Assembly (NCBI RefSeq): GCF_001270745.1
Contig: NZ_KQ434757.1
Span: 62,001-126,000 of the forward strand
Direction: 5' to 3'
Origin: Jiangella muralis
GTDB taxonomy: Bacteria > Actinomycetota > Actinomycetes > Jiangellales > Jiangellaceae
Length of the DNA stretch: 64,000 bases
The translations under genes were made by a program, and so were the position numbers. Below the pieces are notes generated by a model. It searched no databases. It was not told where the DNA came from and worked only from the letters and a program-made list of their open reading frames with translations. Shown piece after piece: positions 16,595 through 26,948 of the stretch. The stretch's first letter is position 1; each line of letters opens with the position of its first letter.

Positions 16595-18045
16595 CCCTGC
16601 CCGGCGGGTTCGGGGTCGCGCTGGACCCCGGCGCCTGGCTGGACGGCGACGTGCTGTTCGGCGGGACGCCGTTCCGAGTGGTGACGCTGACGCCGCGGCA
16701 GCGGGCGACCATCGACGGCTGGCTGGCCGGCGGCCGGGTGGGCGACGACGGCGGGCTGGCGCGGGCGCTGGTCGCGGCCGGGCTGGCGCTGCCGGTGCCG
16801 CCCCCGATCGACGCCGGCCGGTGGCCGCGGGTGAGCGTCGTCGTCCCGGTGCGCGACCGGCCGCGGCAGCTGGACCGGCTGCTGACGGCGTTGACGGCGC
16901 TGTCCGCACAAGAGCCGGTGCACGAGGTGATCGTGGCCGACGACGCGTCCGCCGACGCCGCCGCGCACGCCGCGGTCGCCGCGTCCGGTGGGGCGCGGCT
17001 GGTCCGGCTGGACGAGCGGCACCGGGCGCCGGGCGCGCGCAACGCCGGGGCGGCCGTCGCGACCGGGGACGTGCTGGCGTTCGTCGACTCCGACTGCGTC
17101 CCGGAGCCGGGCTGGCTGACGACGCTGCTGCCGCACTTCGCCGACCCCGAGGTGGCCGCCGCCGCGCCCCGGGTGGTGGCGCTGGAGACCGGCCGCCACG
17201 GCTGGCTGGACCGCTACGAGCAGCACCGGGCACCGTACGACCGCGGCGCGCTGCCGGGACCGGTCGCGCCGGGCGGGCGCATCCCGTTCGTGCCGACGGC
17301 GACGGTGCTGGTGCGGGCCGCGGACTTCCCCGGGTTCGACACCACCCTGCGCGGCGGCGAGGACGTCGACCTCGTCTGGCGGCTGACGGCGGCCGGGCGC
17401 GCCGTGCGGTACGAGCCGGCCGCCCGGGTGGCGCACGAGCACCTGACCACGCCGCGGGCGTTCCTCGGCCGCCGCGCCTACTACGGGCGGACCGCTGCCC
17501 CACTGGCCCGGCGGCACCCCGGCGCCGCGCGGCCGCTGGCGATGTCGCCGTGGACCGCGGCGGCGTGGGCGGCGGTGGCGCTGCGGCGGCCGGTCGCCGC
17601 GGCCGGCATCACGGCGACGGCGTGCGCGCTGCTGGCCGCCGAACTGCGCGGCGTGGTGCCCGATCCGGTGCGGACGGCGGTCCGGCTGGCCGGCGGCGGG
17701 ACGCTGCGCGCCGGCGAGGCCGTCGCGGACGCCGTCGTGCGGACGTGGTGGCCGGGCGCGGTCGCCGCCGGTGTGCTCGTCCCCCGGCTGCGCCCCGCCC
17801 TGGCCGCGGCCGCCGTCGTCCCGGCGATCCTGGAGTGGCGGCGGCAGCGCCCGGACCTCGACCCGGTTCGCTGGCTGCTCACCCGGCGCCTCGACGACGC
17901 CGCGTACGGCTGGGGCGTGTGGTCCGGCGCGCTGGCCACCGGCGAGCCCGACCCGCTCCGCCCCGATCTCGGCTGGCGGCTGCGGGTCGAGTCCGCCGAC
18001 GACCTCGTGGCCGCGGTCAGCGCCGGCCGGCGAAGAACTCCCTGA
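16591..18045 (+). CDS. mftF: Second mycofactocin glycosyltransferase MftF
   Basis: 484 residues from a GTG overlapping the mftR stop. It has the same plan as the operon Mft[20 protein letters not shown] at the start, [16 protein letters not shown] (about residue 80), [12 protein letters not shown] (about 165), [11 protein letters not shown] (about 252), then a hydrophobic C-terminal third. The two copies share the motifs but differ clearly elsewhere, so this is an old paralogue or a transferred copy, not a recent duplication. It may build a different glycan or act under MftR control (inference). The 3' end overlaps the convergent epoxide hydrolase by 29 bases. Confidence 0.88.
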   Translation: MTLPGGFGVALDPGAWLDGDVLFGGTPFRVVTLTPRQRATIDGWLAGGRVGDDGGLARALVAAGLALPVPPPIDAGRWPRVSVVVPVRDRPRQLDRLLTALTALSAQEPVHEVIVADDASADAAAHAAVAASGGARLVRLDERHRAPGARNAGAAVATGDVLAFVDSDCVPEPGWLTTLLPHFADPEVAAAAPRVVALETGRHGWLDRYEQHRAPYDRGALPGPVAPGGRIPFVPTATVLVRAADFPGFDTTLRGGEDVDLVWRLTAAGRAVRYEPAARVAHEHLTTPRAFLGRRAYYGRTAAPLARRHPGAARPLAMSPWTAAAWAAVALRRPVAAAGITATACALLAAELRGVVPDPVRTAVRLAGGGTLRAGEAVADAVVRTWWPGAVAAGVLVPRLRPALAAAAVVPAILEWRRQRPDLDPVRWLLTRRLDDAAYGWGVWSGALATGEPDPLRPDLGWRLRVESADDLVAAVSAGRRRTP

Positions 18046-19156
18046 CGTCGGCGGCGAGCAGGTCCGGCGCCTCCAGCGCGGCGAAATGGCCGCCGCGGTC
18101 GTACTCCGTCCAGCGCACGACCGTGCCCATCGGGTCGACGAGGTGCCGCACGGAGGTGTCGGCGGCGAAGACCGCGACGGCCCCCGGCGGCAACACGGGC
18201 GCCTCCTGCGGCTGGTCGCCCGCGCTGGCCATGAACTGCCGGAACGCCTGCATGCCCTCGTAGACGACGTGCGCCGCCGTCGCTCCCGTCCCGGTGAACC
18301 AGTAGATGCTGACGTTGGTGAGCAGCCGGTCCCGGCCGACGGCGTCCTCGGGCAGCTCGGCGGCCGGGTCGGTCCACTCGCGGAACTTCTCCGCGATCCA
18401 CGCCAGCTGGCCGACCGGCGAGTCGGCCAGCGCGTAGGCCAGCGTCTGCGGCCGGGTGGCCTGCAGGGCGAGGTAGCCGATGCCGTCCTCGCGGAACGTG
18501 TTGAACCGCTGCGCCCGCGCCTGCTCGGCGCCGGACAGCCCGTCGAGCTCGACCGGCGGCCCGAACGGATACGGCGCCGGCCCGTTGACGTGCGTGCCGA
18601 TGACCCGGTCCGGGTGCAGCATCGCCAGCATCCCGACCACGCCGGCGCCGACGTCGCCGCCCTGCGCCGCGAACCGGTCGTAGCCGAGCCGCGTCATCAG
18701 CTCGGCGACCGCGCCGGCCACCCGGAACAGGTTGCCCCAGCCCGGCCCGGACAGCGGCGAGAACCCGAACCCGGGCAGCGACGGGACCACCAGGTGGAAC
18801 TCGTCGGTGAGCAGCGGGATCAGGTCCAGGAACTCGACGACGGAGCTGGGCCAGCCGTGCACCAGCAGCAGCGGCGTCGCGTCCGGGTTCGCCGACCGGA
18901 CGTGCAGGAAGTGCAGGTCCTGCCCGTCGACGGTGGTGACGAACTGCGGGTGCGCGTTCAGTTCGGCCTCGCGGGCGCGCCAGTCGAACCCGTCGCGCCA
19001 GTACGCCGTCAGCTCCCGCAGGTACGGCAGCGGGACGCCGCGCTCCCAGCCGGTGCCGGCCACCTCGACCGGCCAGCGGGTGCGGGCCAGCCGGTCGCGC
19101 AGGCCGGCGAGGTCGGCGTCGGAGATGTCGATACGGAACGGCCGGATGTCGGTCAT
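18017..19156 (-). CDS. Epoxide hydrolase (EHN-type alpha/beta hydrolase), copy A
   Basis: 379 residues. The N-terminal EHN region begins [20 protein letters not shown]; the alpha/beta-hydrolase core has [10 protein letters not shown] (oxyanion HGWP, about residue 97), the nucleophile region [15 protein letters not shown] (Asp in QGGDVG, about 170) and the catalytic His in [14 protein letters not shown] near the end. Such enzymes open epoxides to diols. It lies 12 bases downstream of its paralogue with its own AAGGAG site, so the two form an operon. Confidence 0.9.
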   Translation of the reverse strand: MTDIRPFRIDISDADLAGLRDRLARTRWPVEVAGTGWERGVPLPYLRELTAYWRDGFDWRAREAELNAHPQFVTTVDGQDLHFLHVRSANPDATPLLLVHGWPSSVVEFLDLIPLLTDEFHLVVPSLPGFGFSPLSGPGWGNLFRVAGAVAELMTRLGYDRFAAQGGDVGAGVVGMLAMLHPDRVIGTHVNGPAPYPFGPPVELDGLSGAEQARAQRFNTFREDGIGYLALQATRPQTLAYALADSPVGQLAWIAEKFREWTDPAAELPEDAVGRDRLLTNVSIYWFTGTGATAAHVVYEGMQAFRQFMASAGDQPQEAPVLPPGAVAVFAADTSVRHLVDPMGTVVRWTEYDRGGHFAALEAPDLLAADVREFFAGRR

Positions 19157-19168
19157 GACGGGTCTCCT

Positions 19169-20290
19169 TCAGCGGGCGAGGTCGGCGAAGAACTCCCTGA
19201 CGTCGGCGGCGAGCAGGTCCGGCGCCTCCAGCGCGGCGAAGTGGCCGCCGCGGCCGAACTCGGTCCAGCGCACGATCGTGTCCGTGGCCTCGGCGAACCG
19301 GCGGATCGCGATGTCCGTGGTGAAGTTCGCGACGGCGGTCGGGACGGTGGACCGCTCTCGCGGCGCCCAGCCGGCCGCGTCGTGGAACCGCTCGTAGTAA
19401 GTATGCGCGGTCGAGCTGGCGGTGTTGGTGAACCAGTAGATGCTGACGTTGGCGAGCAGCAGGTCGCGGTCGACGGCGTCCTCGGGCAGCTCGCCGGCCG
19501 GGTCGGTCCAGTCCTTGAACTTCTCGACGATCCAGGCCAGCTGCGCCGTGGGCGAGTCGGTCAGCCCGTACGACACCGTCTGCGGCCGGGTGCCCTGCAA
19601 CGTCAGGTAGCCGCCCAGCTCCTGCTGGAAGTTCTGGAACAGCTCCATCCGCCGCTGCTCCGACTCCGTCAGCCCGTCCAGGTCGCCGGAGGGGAACGTC
19701 ACGAACGCGTTGACGTGCACGCCGACGACGCGGTCCGGCGCGACCCGGCCGATCTCCGGGCCGATGAACCCGCTGACGTCGCCGCCCTGGACGCCGTAGC
19801 GGTCGTAGCCGAGCCGCTCCATCAGCGCGGCCAGCGTCGCGGCGGACCGGCCGTCGGTCCAGCCGGTCTCGGTGACCGGGCCGGAGAAGCCGTAGCCGGG
19901 CAGCGACGGGATGACGAGATGGAACTCGTCGGTGAGCAGCGGGATCAGGTCCAGGAACTCGAGGAACGAGCCCGGCCAGCCGTGCAGGAGCAGCAGCGGC
20001 AGCGCGTCCGCGTGCTCCGACCGGAGGTGCAGGAAGTGCACGGTCGTGCCGTCGAGGTCCGTGCTGAACTGCGGGAAGGCGTTGAGCGCCTTCTCCTGCG
20101 CGCGCCAGTCGAACCCGTCGCGCCAGTACGCGGCCAGCTCCTTCAGGTAGCCGGACGGGACGCCGCGCTCCCAGCCGGTGCCGGCGACCTCCACCGGCCA
20201 GCGGGTGCCGGCCAGCCGATCGCGCAGGTCGGCGAGATCGGCGTCGGAGATGTCGATGCGGAAGGGGCGGATCTCGGTGGAGTTCGTCAT
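19169..20290 (-). CDS. Epoxide hydrolase (EHN-type alpha/beta hydrolase), copy B
   Basis: 373 residues, tandem paralogue of copy A with the same motifs: [41 protein letters not shown] with the nucleophile Asp, and [15 protein letters not shown]. The long N-terminal and C-terminal blocks are nearly identical to copy A while the central lid differs, consistent with duplication followed by change of substrate pocket. ATG 20290 is chosen because the frame upstream runs through the divergent regulator's operator. Confidence 0.9.
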   Translation of the reverse strand: MTNSTEIRPFRIDISDADLADLRDRLAGTRWPVEVAGTGWERGVPSGYLKELAAYWRDGFDWRAQEKALNAFPQFSTDLDGTTVHFLHLRSEHADALPLLLLHGWPGSFLEFLDLIPLLTDEFHLVIPSLPGYGFSGPVTETGWTDGRSAATLAALMERLGYDRYGVQGGDVSGFIGPEIGRVAPDRVVGVHVNAFVTFPSGDLDGLTESEQRRMELFQNFQQELGGYLTLQGTRPQTVSYGLTDSPTAQLAWIVEKFKDWTDPAGELPEDAVDRDLLLANVSIYWFTNTASSTAHTYYERFHDAAGWAPRERSTVPTAVANFTTDIAIRRFAEATDTIVRWTEFGRGGHFAALEAPDLLAADVREFFADLAR

Positions 20291-20305
20291 GCCCCTACGG
20301 TCTCG

Positions 20306-20336
20306 GCAATTGCGGCCAGTTACGGGCCGCGATTGC
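20306..20336. promoter_or_regulatory. Operator-like inverted repeat between epoxide hydrolase and WYL regulator
   Basis: GCAATTGCGGCC (20306-20317) and GGCCGCGATTGC (20325-20336) pair at 11 of 12 positions with a 7-base spacer. It fills the 61-base gap between the divergent starts at 20290 and 20352, where the regulator would repress or activate both genes (inference). Confidence 0.6.
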
Positions 20337-20351
20337 TGCCAGAATCGAGGA

Positions 20352-21347
20352 ATGGTGGAAACCTCGGCCCGGCTGCTGAAGCTGCTGTCATTGCTGCAAC
20401 TGCGCCGCGAGTGGGCCAGCGCCGACCTCGCCGACCGGCTCGGCGTCGCCGTGCGCACCGTCCGCCGCGACGTCGACCGGCTGCGCACGCTGGGCTATCC
20501 GGTCGACGCCACGCCCGGCGTGTCCGGCGGCTACCGGCTCGGCTCCGGCGCGGCCATGCCGCCGCTGCTGCTCGACGACGAGGAGGCGGTAGCGGTCGCG
20601 GTCGGGCTGCGGACGGCCGCCGGCGGCTCCGTCACCGGCATCGAGGAGACGTCGGTGCGGGCGCTGGCGAAGTTGGAGCAGGTGCTTCCGACGCGGCTGC
20701 GGCACCGGGTGACGGCGCTGTCGGCGGCGACCGTGCCGCTGCCGGTGGCCGGGCCGTCGGTGGACTCGGACGTGCTGACGGCCATCGCGGCCACCGTCCG
20801 CGACCACGAGCGGCTCCGCTTCGACTACGTCGGCCACGACGGCGGCTCGTCACGGCGCGAGGTCGAGCCGCACCGGCTGGTCAACCGCGGCCGCCGCTGG
20901 TACCTCGTCGCCTGGGACGTCGGCCGGTCCGACTGGCGCACCTTCCGCGTCGACCGGATGACGCCGACGATCCCGACCGGTCCGCGGTTCGCACCGCGCC
21001 CCGACCCCGGCGGCGACGTCGCCGACTTCGTCAACCGCGGCCTGGACCTCGCGCTGTGGCGGTACCGCGCGACGCTGCGGCTGCACGCGCCGGCCGACGC
21101 CGTCGCCAGCAGGCTGCCGGCGACGATCACCGTCGAGCCGGAGAGCGAGCAGACCTGCGTCATCCACACCGGCGCCGACAGCTACGAGATGATCGCCGTC
21201 TACACCGCCATGCTCGACGTCGACTTCGACGTGCTCGACCCGCCGGAGTTCGCCGACCACCTGCGCCGCCAGGCCGCCCGCTACGTCCGCGCCGCGGACT
21301 CGGCCCCTGCCCCTGCCCCTGCCCCTGCCCCTGCCCCTGCCCCATGA
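20352..21347 (+). CDS. YafY-type transcriptional regulator (HTH-11 and WYL domains)
   Basis: 331 residues. N-terminal winged [15 protein letters not shown] then [22 protein letters not shown] (about 22-43). The WYL domain is seen in [10 protein letters not shown] and [17 protein letters not shown] (about 180). The C-terminus ends in a run of Pro-Ala dipeptides encoded by a GCCCCT hexamer repeat, and the TGA stop lies inside an inverted repeat. The gene is divergent from the epoxide hydrolase pair and very likely controls it. WYL proteins usually sense a small ligand. Confidence 0.9.
   Translation: MVETSARLLKLLSLLQLRREWASADLADRLGVAVRTVRRDVDRLRTLGYPVDATPGVSGGYRLGSGAAMPPLLLDDEEAVAVAVGLRTAAGGSVTGIEETSVRALAKLEQVLPTRLRHRVTALSAATVPLPVAGPSVDSDVLTAIAATVRDHERLRFDYVGHDGGSSRREVEPHRLVNRGRRWYLVAWDVGRSDWRTFRVDRMTPTIPTGPRFAPRPDPGGDVADFVNRGLDLALWRYRATLRLHAPADAVASRLPATITVEPESEQTCVIHTGADSYEMIAVYTAMLDVDFDVLDPPEFADHLRRQAARYVRAADSAPAPAPAPAPAPAP
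21303..21343 (+). repeat. Hexanucleotide tandem repeat (GCCCCT)n in coding sequence
   Basis: Six perfect GCCCCT units (21303-21338) and a partial seventh encode alternating Pro and Ala at the end of the WYL regulator. Because the unit is 6 bases, slippage changes tail length without shifting frame. Confidence 0.9.
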
Positions 21348-21360
21348 TCATGTTCATGGG
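21341..21360. repeat. Short palindrome carrying the stop codon of the WYL regulator
   Basis: CCCATGA (21341-21347) and TCATGGG (21354-21360) with a 6-base spacer. The TGA of the regulator is inside the left arm. It shares CCATGATCAT with the longer palindrome at 24861-24916, which also supplies the stop codon of its preceding gene. A terminator role is possible. Confidence 0.6.
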
Positions 21361-21417
21361 TGGAGTCGTGGCACGGACCGATTGACGGCTGGCCAGGCTC
21401 GGCTGGAGACTCAAAGC

Positions 21418-21594
21418 GTGCCAACGACCGCGTCCGAGCCGAGTGAGGATCGAGCCGCCTTCTGGACAGCTGTGCAGGCGTCCATGGGCACGCCCGCAGC
21501 GCGCGAAGTGCTGAGGATGGACGAACGGCGGCTCGCGGCCACCCTCCCGGACGGGTTGGAACAGGAGGACTGGCCCGAGCTCCAGAACCCGTGA
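21418..21594 (+). CDS. Small hypothetical protein
   Basis: 58 residues from GTG 21418, with GGAG 9 bases upstream; a TTG at 21382 would add 12. The composition is acidic with a helical middle (AAFWTAVQASMG, REVLRMDERRLAATL). No family is recognised. Third-position GC is somewhat lower than in neighbours, so it may be spurious, but it is followed by a strong terminator-like hairpin, which fits a real short transcript. Confidence 0.45.
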   Translation: MPTTASEPSEDRAAFWTAVQASMGTPAAREVLRMDERRLAATLPDGLEQEDWPELQNP

Positions 21595-21612
21595 CGCTGG
21601 GCTGAAATGCGG

Positions 21613-21648
21613 ACGAGGGCGGCACCCCGGCTGGGGTACCGCCCTCGT
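21613..21648. terminator. Bidirectional terminator between groEL and upstream small gene
   Basis: A 16-base stem (21613-21628 with 21633-21648, starting ACGAGGGCGG) with one mismatch and a GGCT loop. It lies between two convergent 3' ends (small ORF and groEL). Confidence 0.8.
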
Positions 21649-21683
21649 ACGGTGATGCTGGTCGTGCTAGGGAACGGCCGGAC

Positions 21684-23451
<1,768 letters not shown>

Positions 23452-23459
23452 CAACGTGT

Positions 23460-23486
23460 TTAGCACTCTGCCATGGAGAGTGCAAG
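23460..23486 (-). promoter_or_regulatory. CIRCE element 2, HrcA operator
   Basis: TTAGCACTC-N9-GAGTGCAAG: perfect left arm, right arm with two changes, exact 9-base spacer. It starts 35 bases after element 1. The pair marks the groEL promoter region and also lies just upstream of the divergent membrane-protein gene at 23518. Confidence 0.85.
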
Positions 23487-23503
23487 CGCTGCCCTATACC
23501 CCG

Positions 23504-23509
23504 TATACT
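23504..23509 (+). promoter_or_regulatory. -10 element TATACT for a leaderless transcript
   Basis: TATACT ends 8 bases before the GTG at 23518, placing the start of transcription at or next to the start codon, and no Shine-Dalgarno is present. CIRCE element 2 lies upstream of it, so HrcA may also affect this gene (inference). Confidence 0.5.
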
Positions 23510-23517
23510 CCCGGGCT

Positions 23518-23982
23518 GTGAGTTCCGAACCGGCCGTCCGGCGCATCTCCCGGCGTGGCTTGGCCTGGCGACTCGGCGTCACCGGCGTGGCCCTGGTGAT
23601 CCTGACCATGGGCCAGCTCCAGGACACCAACGACTACTTCCCGCTCGGCTCGCTGTCGCAATACGCCACGCCGCGCGACCTCGACGGCACCGTCCGCTCC
23701 GTCTACATGATGGCCGACACCGAGAGCGGCGAGCGGGTGCGGGTGCCGCTCAACCCGCAGGGCGTCGGCGTCGGCCGGGCCGACATCGAGTCCCAGCTGA
23801 ACCGCATCGTCGACGATCCGTCGCTGCTGCAGGCCATCGCGAACTCCTGGTCCGAGCTGCACCCCGACGCCGACCCGTACGTCGCGCTCTACGTCATGCG
23901 CAGCACGTACCAGCTGGAGGACGGCATCCAGCAGGGCGAGCCGGAGATCGAGCAACTGACGTCGTGGGAGGTGGAGCGGTGA
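23518..23982 (+). CDS. Hypothetical protein with one N-terminal membrane segment
   Basis: 154 residues from GTG 23518. A basic start (RRISRRGLAWRL) is followed by one hydrophobic helix (GVTGVALVILTM, about 24-36) and a polar extracellular part (NDYFPLGSLSQYATPRDLDGTV). It is translationally coupled to the next gene (GTGA overlap), an HTTM-like polytopic protein, so the pair probably forms a complex. The function is unknown. The ATG at 23473 lies inside the CIRCE element and is not used as start here. Confidence 0.75.
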   Translation: MSSEPAVRRISRRGLAWRLGVTGVALVILTMGQLQDTNDYFPLGSLSQYATPRDLDGTVRSVYMMADTESGERVRVPLNPQGVGVGRADIESQLNRIVDDPSLLQAIANSWSELHPDADPYVALYVMRSTYQLEDGIQQGEPEIEQLTSWEVER

Positions 23983-24866
23983 GCCGCGCACTCGACGCCG
24001 GGCGCGCCGTCGTCGGCTGGTGGACCCGGCCGGTCCCGCTGGCCCGGGTGGCCGTGCTGCGGGTCGCGATCTACCTGTTCGTGCTCTACGACATCTTCCG
24101 GCTCACCAACGACGTCATCCCGATGGCGCACGCGCCGGAGCTGTACTACCCGATGTGGGTCGGCCGGGTGCTGCCGCTGCCGGAGCCGTCGGTGCCGCTG
24201 GCGCAGACGCTGCAGATCGTCATCGTCGTCGGCTGCCTGGTCGCCGCGACCGGGTTCCTGCCCCGCGTCGCCGGCTGGATCGTCGCCATCGCGTACTTGC
24301 AGTGGATGGTGTTCAGCCAGGGCTACGGCTACGTCTCGCACGACCACCTGGCGCTGATGGTGGCGGTCGTCGTGCTGCCGACCATCGGCCGGGCCAAGTT
24401 CACCGACACCGACTCCAGCGAGTCGGCCGGCTGGGCGTTCCGCTGCATCCAGGTGTCGGTCATCGCGACCTACTTCGCGTCGGCCGTCGTCAAGTGGGTG
24501 CGCAGCGGCTCGCCGGCCACGTGGGCCAACGGCGCGGTCTTCATCTGGGCGATCATGCGGCGCGGCTCCGACCTCGTGCGCTGGACCACCGACTATCCGT
24601 GGCTGCTGATCGTCGCCCAGTGGGGCCTGATCATCATCGAGTTCCTGTCGCCCGTGGTGCTGTGGCTCAAGGGCAAGGCGCTGTACCTGGCGGTCGTCAC
24701 GTTCGCCGGCTTCCACCTGATGACCTACCTGGCCCTCGGCATCCACTTCCTGCCGACGGTCATCTGCTGGCTGGCGTTCCTGCCGCTGGAGCGGCTGGTG
24801 CCGGTGGCGCAGCGGCTCAAGGCGCGAGTGACGGCACCCGGCCGATCCCGAACCGCGCGACCATGA
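23979..24866 (+). CDS. HTTM-like polytopic membrane protein
   Basis: 295 residues with about seven hydrophobic segments. The sequence LRVAIYLFVLYDIFRL near the N-terminus, the YGYVSHDHLALMVAVVVLP segment and a C-terminal FHLMTYLALGIHFLPTVICWLAF resemble the HTTM domain (horizontally transferred transmembrane, vitamin K-dependent carboxylase-like). The assignment is by pattern only. Its last residues (RVTAPGRSRTARP) are encoded by a 35-base copy of the 3' end of the neighbouring oxidoreductase gene, and the stop lies in a palindrome, so the native C-terminus may have been replaced. Confidence 0.72.
   Translation: MSRALDAGRAVVGWWTRPVPLARVAVLRVAIYLFVLYDIFRLTNDVIPMAHAPELYYPMWVGRVLPLPEPSVPLAQTLQIVIVVGCLVAATGFLPRVAGWIVAIAYLQWMVFSQGYGYVSHDHLALMVAVVVLPTIGRAKFTDTDSSESAGWAFRCIQVSVIATYFASAVVKWVRSGSPATWANGAVFIWAIMRRGSDLVRWTTDYPWLLIVAQWGLIIIEFLSPVVLWLKGKALYLAVVTFAGFHLMTYLALGIHFLPTVICWLAFLPLERLVPVAQRLKARVTAPGRSRTARP
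24824..24858. repeat. Direct repeat, copy 1
   Basis: 35 bases starting GCGAGTGACGGCAC and ending CCGAACCGCGC, identical to 24947-24981 except for one base (C versus T at position 16). The copies are 123 bases apart and flank the palindrome 24861-24916. Confidence 0.9.
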
Positions 24867-24916
24867 TCATCAACCTTTTGGGTTGCCCTGGCGACCAGGA
24901 AGGTTGATGATCATGG
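24861..24916. repeat. Perfect 17-base inverted repeat
   Basis: CCATGATCATCAACCTT (24861-24877) and its exact complement (24900-24916) enclose a 22-base loop that holds a second small hairpin CCTGG-CGA-CCAGG. The TGA of the preceding gene lies in the left arm. It can act as a transcription terminator between the convergent genes; the flanking direct repeats suggest insertion or template switching. Confidence 0.9.
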
Positions 24917-24939
24917 AACTGGCGCCCTGGCCTCGTCGC

Positions 24940-26403
24940 TCAGGGGGCGAGTGACGGCACCTGGCCGATCCCGAACCGCGCCTTGAGCGCCCGCTTGGCG
25001 GCGTTGAGGCCGCTCATGCCGTGCACCGCCGGGCCGGGCGGCGTCGACCCGGAGCAGAGGTAGACGCCTGGGACGGGGGTGGCGTACGGGTTCCAGGCCA
25101 GCGTGGGCCGGGAGAAGAGCTGCCAGAACGTCATGGCGCCGGCGGCGATGTCACCGTCGCGGTAGTTGGCGTTGTGGTCGGCCATCTTCGCCGCCGGGAT
25201 GGTGTGCCGCTCGACGACGACGTCGCCGAAGCCGGGCGCGAACCGTTCGATCTGCGCCTGCACGACGTCGCCGACGTCGACGGTGGAGCCGGCCGGCACG
25301 TGGGTGTACGACCAGAACGGCCGCAGCCCGCCCACCTCTCGGGAGGGGTCGAACAGCGCCGGGTCGGAGGCGAGGATCATCGGCCGCTCGGCGTGCCGGC
25401 CGGCCTTGACGTCGGCCTCGGCCAGCGACATCTCCGCCAGCGTGCCGCCGACGTGGATGGTGCCGGCCCGGCGGACCTCCGGATGCGCCCACGGCACCGG
25501 GCCGGAGAGCACGAAGTCGACCTTGGCGGCCGCGTTGCCGGCCTTGAACCGGTCGATGGCGCGACGGTAGCGGGCCGGCAACTGCTCGCCGAGGATGCTG
25601 GCGAGGGTCCACGGGTTGGTGTCGAACAGGTACGCGCGCGCCTTCGGCAGCTGCGCCATCGAGGTGACCTCGACGCCACGCTGGACGCTGCCGCCGTGCG
25701 CCTCGAGGTCGGCCACCAGCGCGTCGATGATGGACTGGCTGCCGCCGACCGGCAGCGGCCAGCCCGGCGAGTGCGCCAGCGCGCCCAGCGAGAGCGCCGT
25801 GCCGGCCGCGGTGAGCGTGGGGATGGGTGTGATGGCGTGCGCCGCGACGCCCATCAGCAGCGCCGGCGCGATCTCGTCGGACCAGCGCAGCTTGCCCAGT
25901 CCGGTGCCCTGCTCGAGCATCGACAGTGCGAACTGGGCCGCCGTCAGCAGGTCGGGCGGCAGGCTGCGGCGGTCGGAGAGGGCCAGGTCGACGACGGCCG
26001 GCGCGTGCCGCACCAGCGGGCGCATGAGCCGCCGCCAGGCCCGGCCGTCGGGGCCCAGGCCCTCGACGGTGCGGTCGAGGTCGCGGTAGGCGATGCCCGC
26101 GCGCCCACCGTCGAGCGGCTGCGCGTAGGAGACCTCGGGGTAGTTCAGCTGGACGCCGCGCGCGACGAGGTCGAAGGCGCGGAAGAACGGCGACGCGGCG
26201 GCCATGGGGTGCACCGCCGAGCAGATGTCGTGGACGATGCCCGGCGCCAGGCCGAGATCGAGAGTGCGCGCGCCGCCGCCGACGGTGCGCTGCGCCTCGT
26301 AGACCCGGACCTCGAGACCGGCCCGGGCGAGCACCACCGCCGCCGCCAGCCCATTCGGGCCGGACCCGACGACGACGGCGTCGCACTGTTCGGACGCCTG
26401 CAC
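24940..26403 (-). CDS. NAD(P)/FAD-dependent oxidoreductase, phytoene desaturase-like
   Basis: 487 residues. The N-terminal dinucleotide-binding motif VVVGSGPNGLAAAVVLARAG and the following YEAQRTVGGGARTLDL are typical of the CrtI/phytoene dehydrogenase-like flavoprotein family; the C-terminal FAD motif is VYLCSGSTPPGPAVHGMSGLNAA. No carotenoid genes are nearby, so the substrate is unknown; actinobacteria carry many such paralogues. It is separated from the small membrane-anchored gene upstream by 9 bases and could be its operon partner. Confidence 0.87.
   Translation of the reverse strand: MQASEQCDAVVVGSGPNGLAAAVVLARAGLEVRVYEAQRTVGGGARTLDLGLAPGIVHDICSAVHPMAAASPFFRAFDLVARGVQLNYPEVSYAQPLDGGRAGIAYRDLDRTVEGLGPDGRAWRRLMRPLVRHAPAVVDLALSDRRSLPPDLLTAAQFALSMLEQGTGLGKLRWSDEIAPALLMGVAAHAITPIPTLTAAGTALSLGALAHSPGWPLPVGGSQSIIDALVADLEAHGGSVQRGVEVTSMAQLPKARAYLFDTNPWTLASILGEQLPARYRRAIDRFKAGNAAAKVDFVLSGPVPWAHPEVRRAGTIHVGGTLAEMSLAEADVKAGRHAERPMILASDPALFDPSREVGGLRPFWSYTHVPAGSTVDVGDVVQAQIERFAPGFGDVVVERHTIPAAKMADHNANYRDGDIAAGAMTFWQLFSRPTLAWNPYATPVPGVYLCSGSTPPGPAVHGMSGLNAAKRALKARFGIGQVPSLAP
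24947..24981. repeat. Direct repeat, copy 2 (within the oxidoreductase 3' end)
   Basis: Encodes the last residues (RFGIGQVPSLA on the minus strand) of the CrtI-like oxidoreductase and is therefore probably the source copy of the repeat at 24824-24858. Confidence 0.88.
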
Positions 26404-26412
26404 GCCGTCATC

Positions 26413-26826
26413 CTACGACGGCGCTGACTCCGGCGTGGCGGGCGGTGTCATCCGGTCCTCGTACATCAGCCGGCCGCTCGGCGCGACCTGCACGGAGGCG
26501 TCGCGAAGCAGCAGATCGCGCAGTTCGTCGGCGCTCATCGCGTTGAGCTCGGCGACGTACTCGAGCTGGTCGCCCAGCGCGTCGACGGCGTCCTGGCCGC
26601 TCATCGCCTGCGGCAGCACGTCGCCTTGGGCCTGTGCGGCGGAGCCGTCGCCGGACGTCGGGGTGTCGGCCGGCGGCTGGGCGGACGGCACTGCGACGGA
26701 GCCGTCGTCGTCGCCGGAATCGCGGGTCAGCCAGACCGCGAGCACCACGGCCAGCGCCACCACGACGACGGCGGCCCCCACGGCGAACACGGTGCGGCGG
26801 CGTTGCTGCTGAGCGGTGTCAGACAC
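26413..26826 (-). CDS. Membrane-anchored hypothetical protein
   Basis: 137 residues from GTG 26826 with AAGGAGGA upstream. A short basic cytoplasmic part (QQQRRR) precedes one membrane helix (TVFAVGAAVVVVALAVVLAVWL), then an Asp/Ser/Pro linker and a C-terminal region. The segment SGRLMYEDR with preceding Leu-rich helix resembles SGTLSYTDR in the prodomain of the zinc protease encoded just upstream, so both may share a processing or binding element (inference). The rest has no recognised family. Confidence 0.75.
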   Translation of the reverse strand: MSDTAQQQRRRTVFAVGAAVVVVALAVVLAVWLTRDSGDDDGSVAVPSAQPPADTPTSGDGSAAQAQGDVLPQAMSGQDAVDALGDQLEYVAELNAMSADELRDLLLRDASVQVAPSGRLMYEDRMTPPATPESAPS

Positions 26827-26897
26827 GTCGGTTCCTCCTTCCTGAGTCTGACGCACGGGACGCGGCCGCGGTTTCGTGTGGGCGGCCCGGAACACGG

Positions 26898-26931
26898 ACG
26901 GGGCCCGGGACCACGTGGTCCCGGGCCCCGT
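26898..26931. terminator. Perfect 34-base palindrome, terminator after the zinc protease
   Basis: ACGGGGCCCGGGACCAC (26898-26914) is directly followed by its exact complement, no loop. It lies between the protease stop (26949) and the next gene on the same strand. Fully palindromic GC-rich sequence of this kind is a plausible factor-aided terminator. Confidence 0.75.
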
Positions 26932-26948
26932 CGCAGGGGTTACTGACG

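Noticed and set aside
21303-21343. Possible CRISPR-like repeat
   Set aside because: Contiguous 6-base tandem units without spacers; it is a simple coding repeat. No CRISPR array or cas gene is present in the window.
23473-23517. Upstream ATG (23473) for the membrane-protein gene
   Set aside because: It lies inside CIRCE element 2 and upstream of the TATACT promoter; GTG 23518 fits a leaderless transcript.
24940-26403. MftG candidate for the mycofactocin system
   Set aside because: The flavoprotein is CrtI/phytoene-desaturase-like, not a GMC oxidoreductase, and lies 7 kb from the mft locus.
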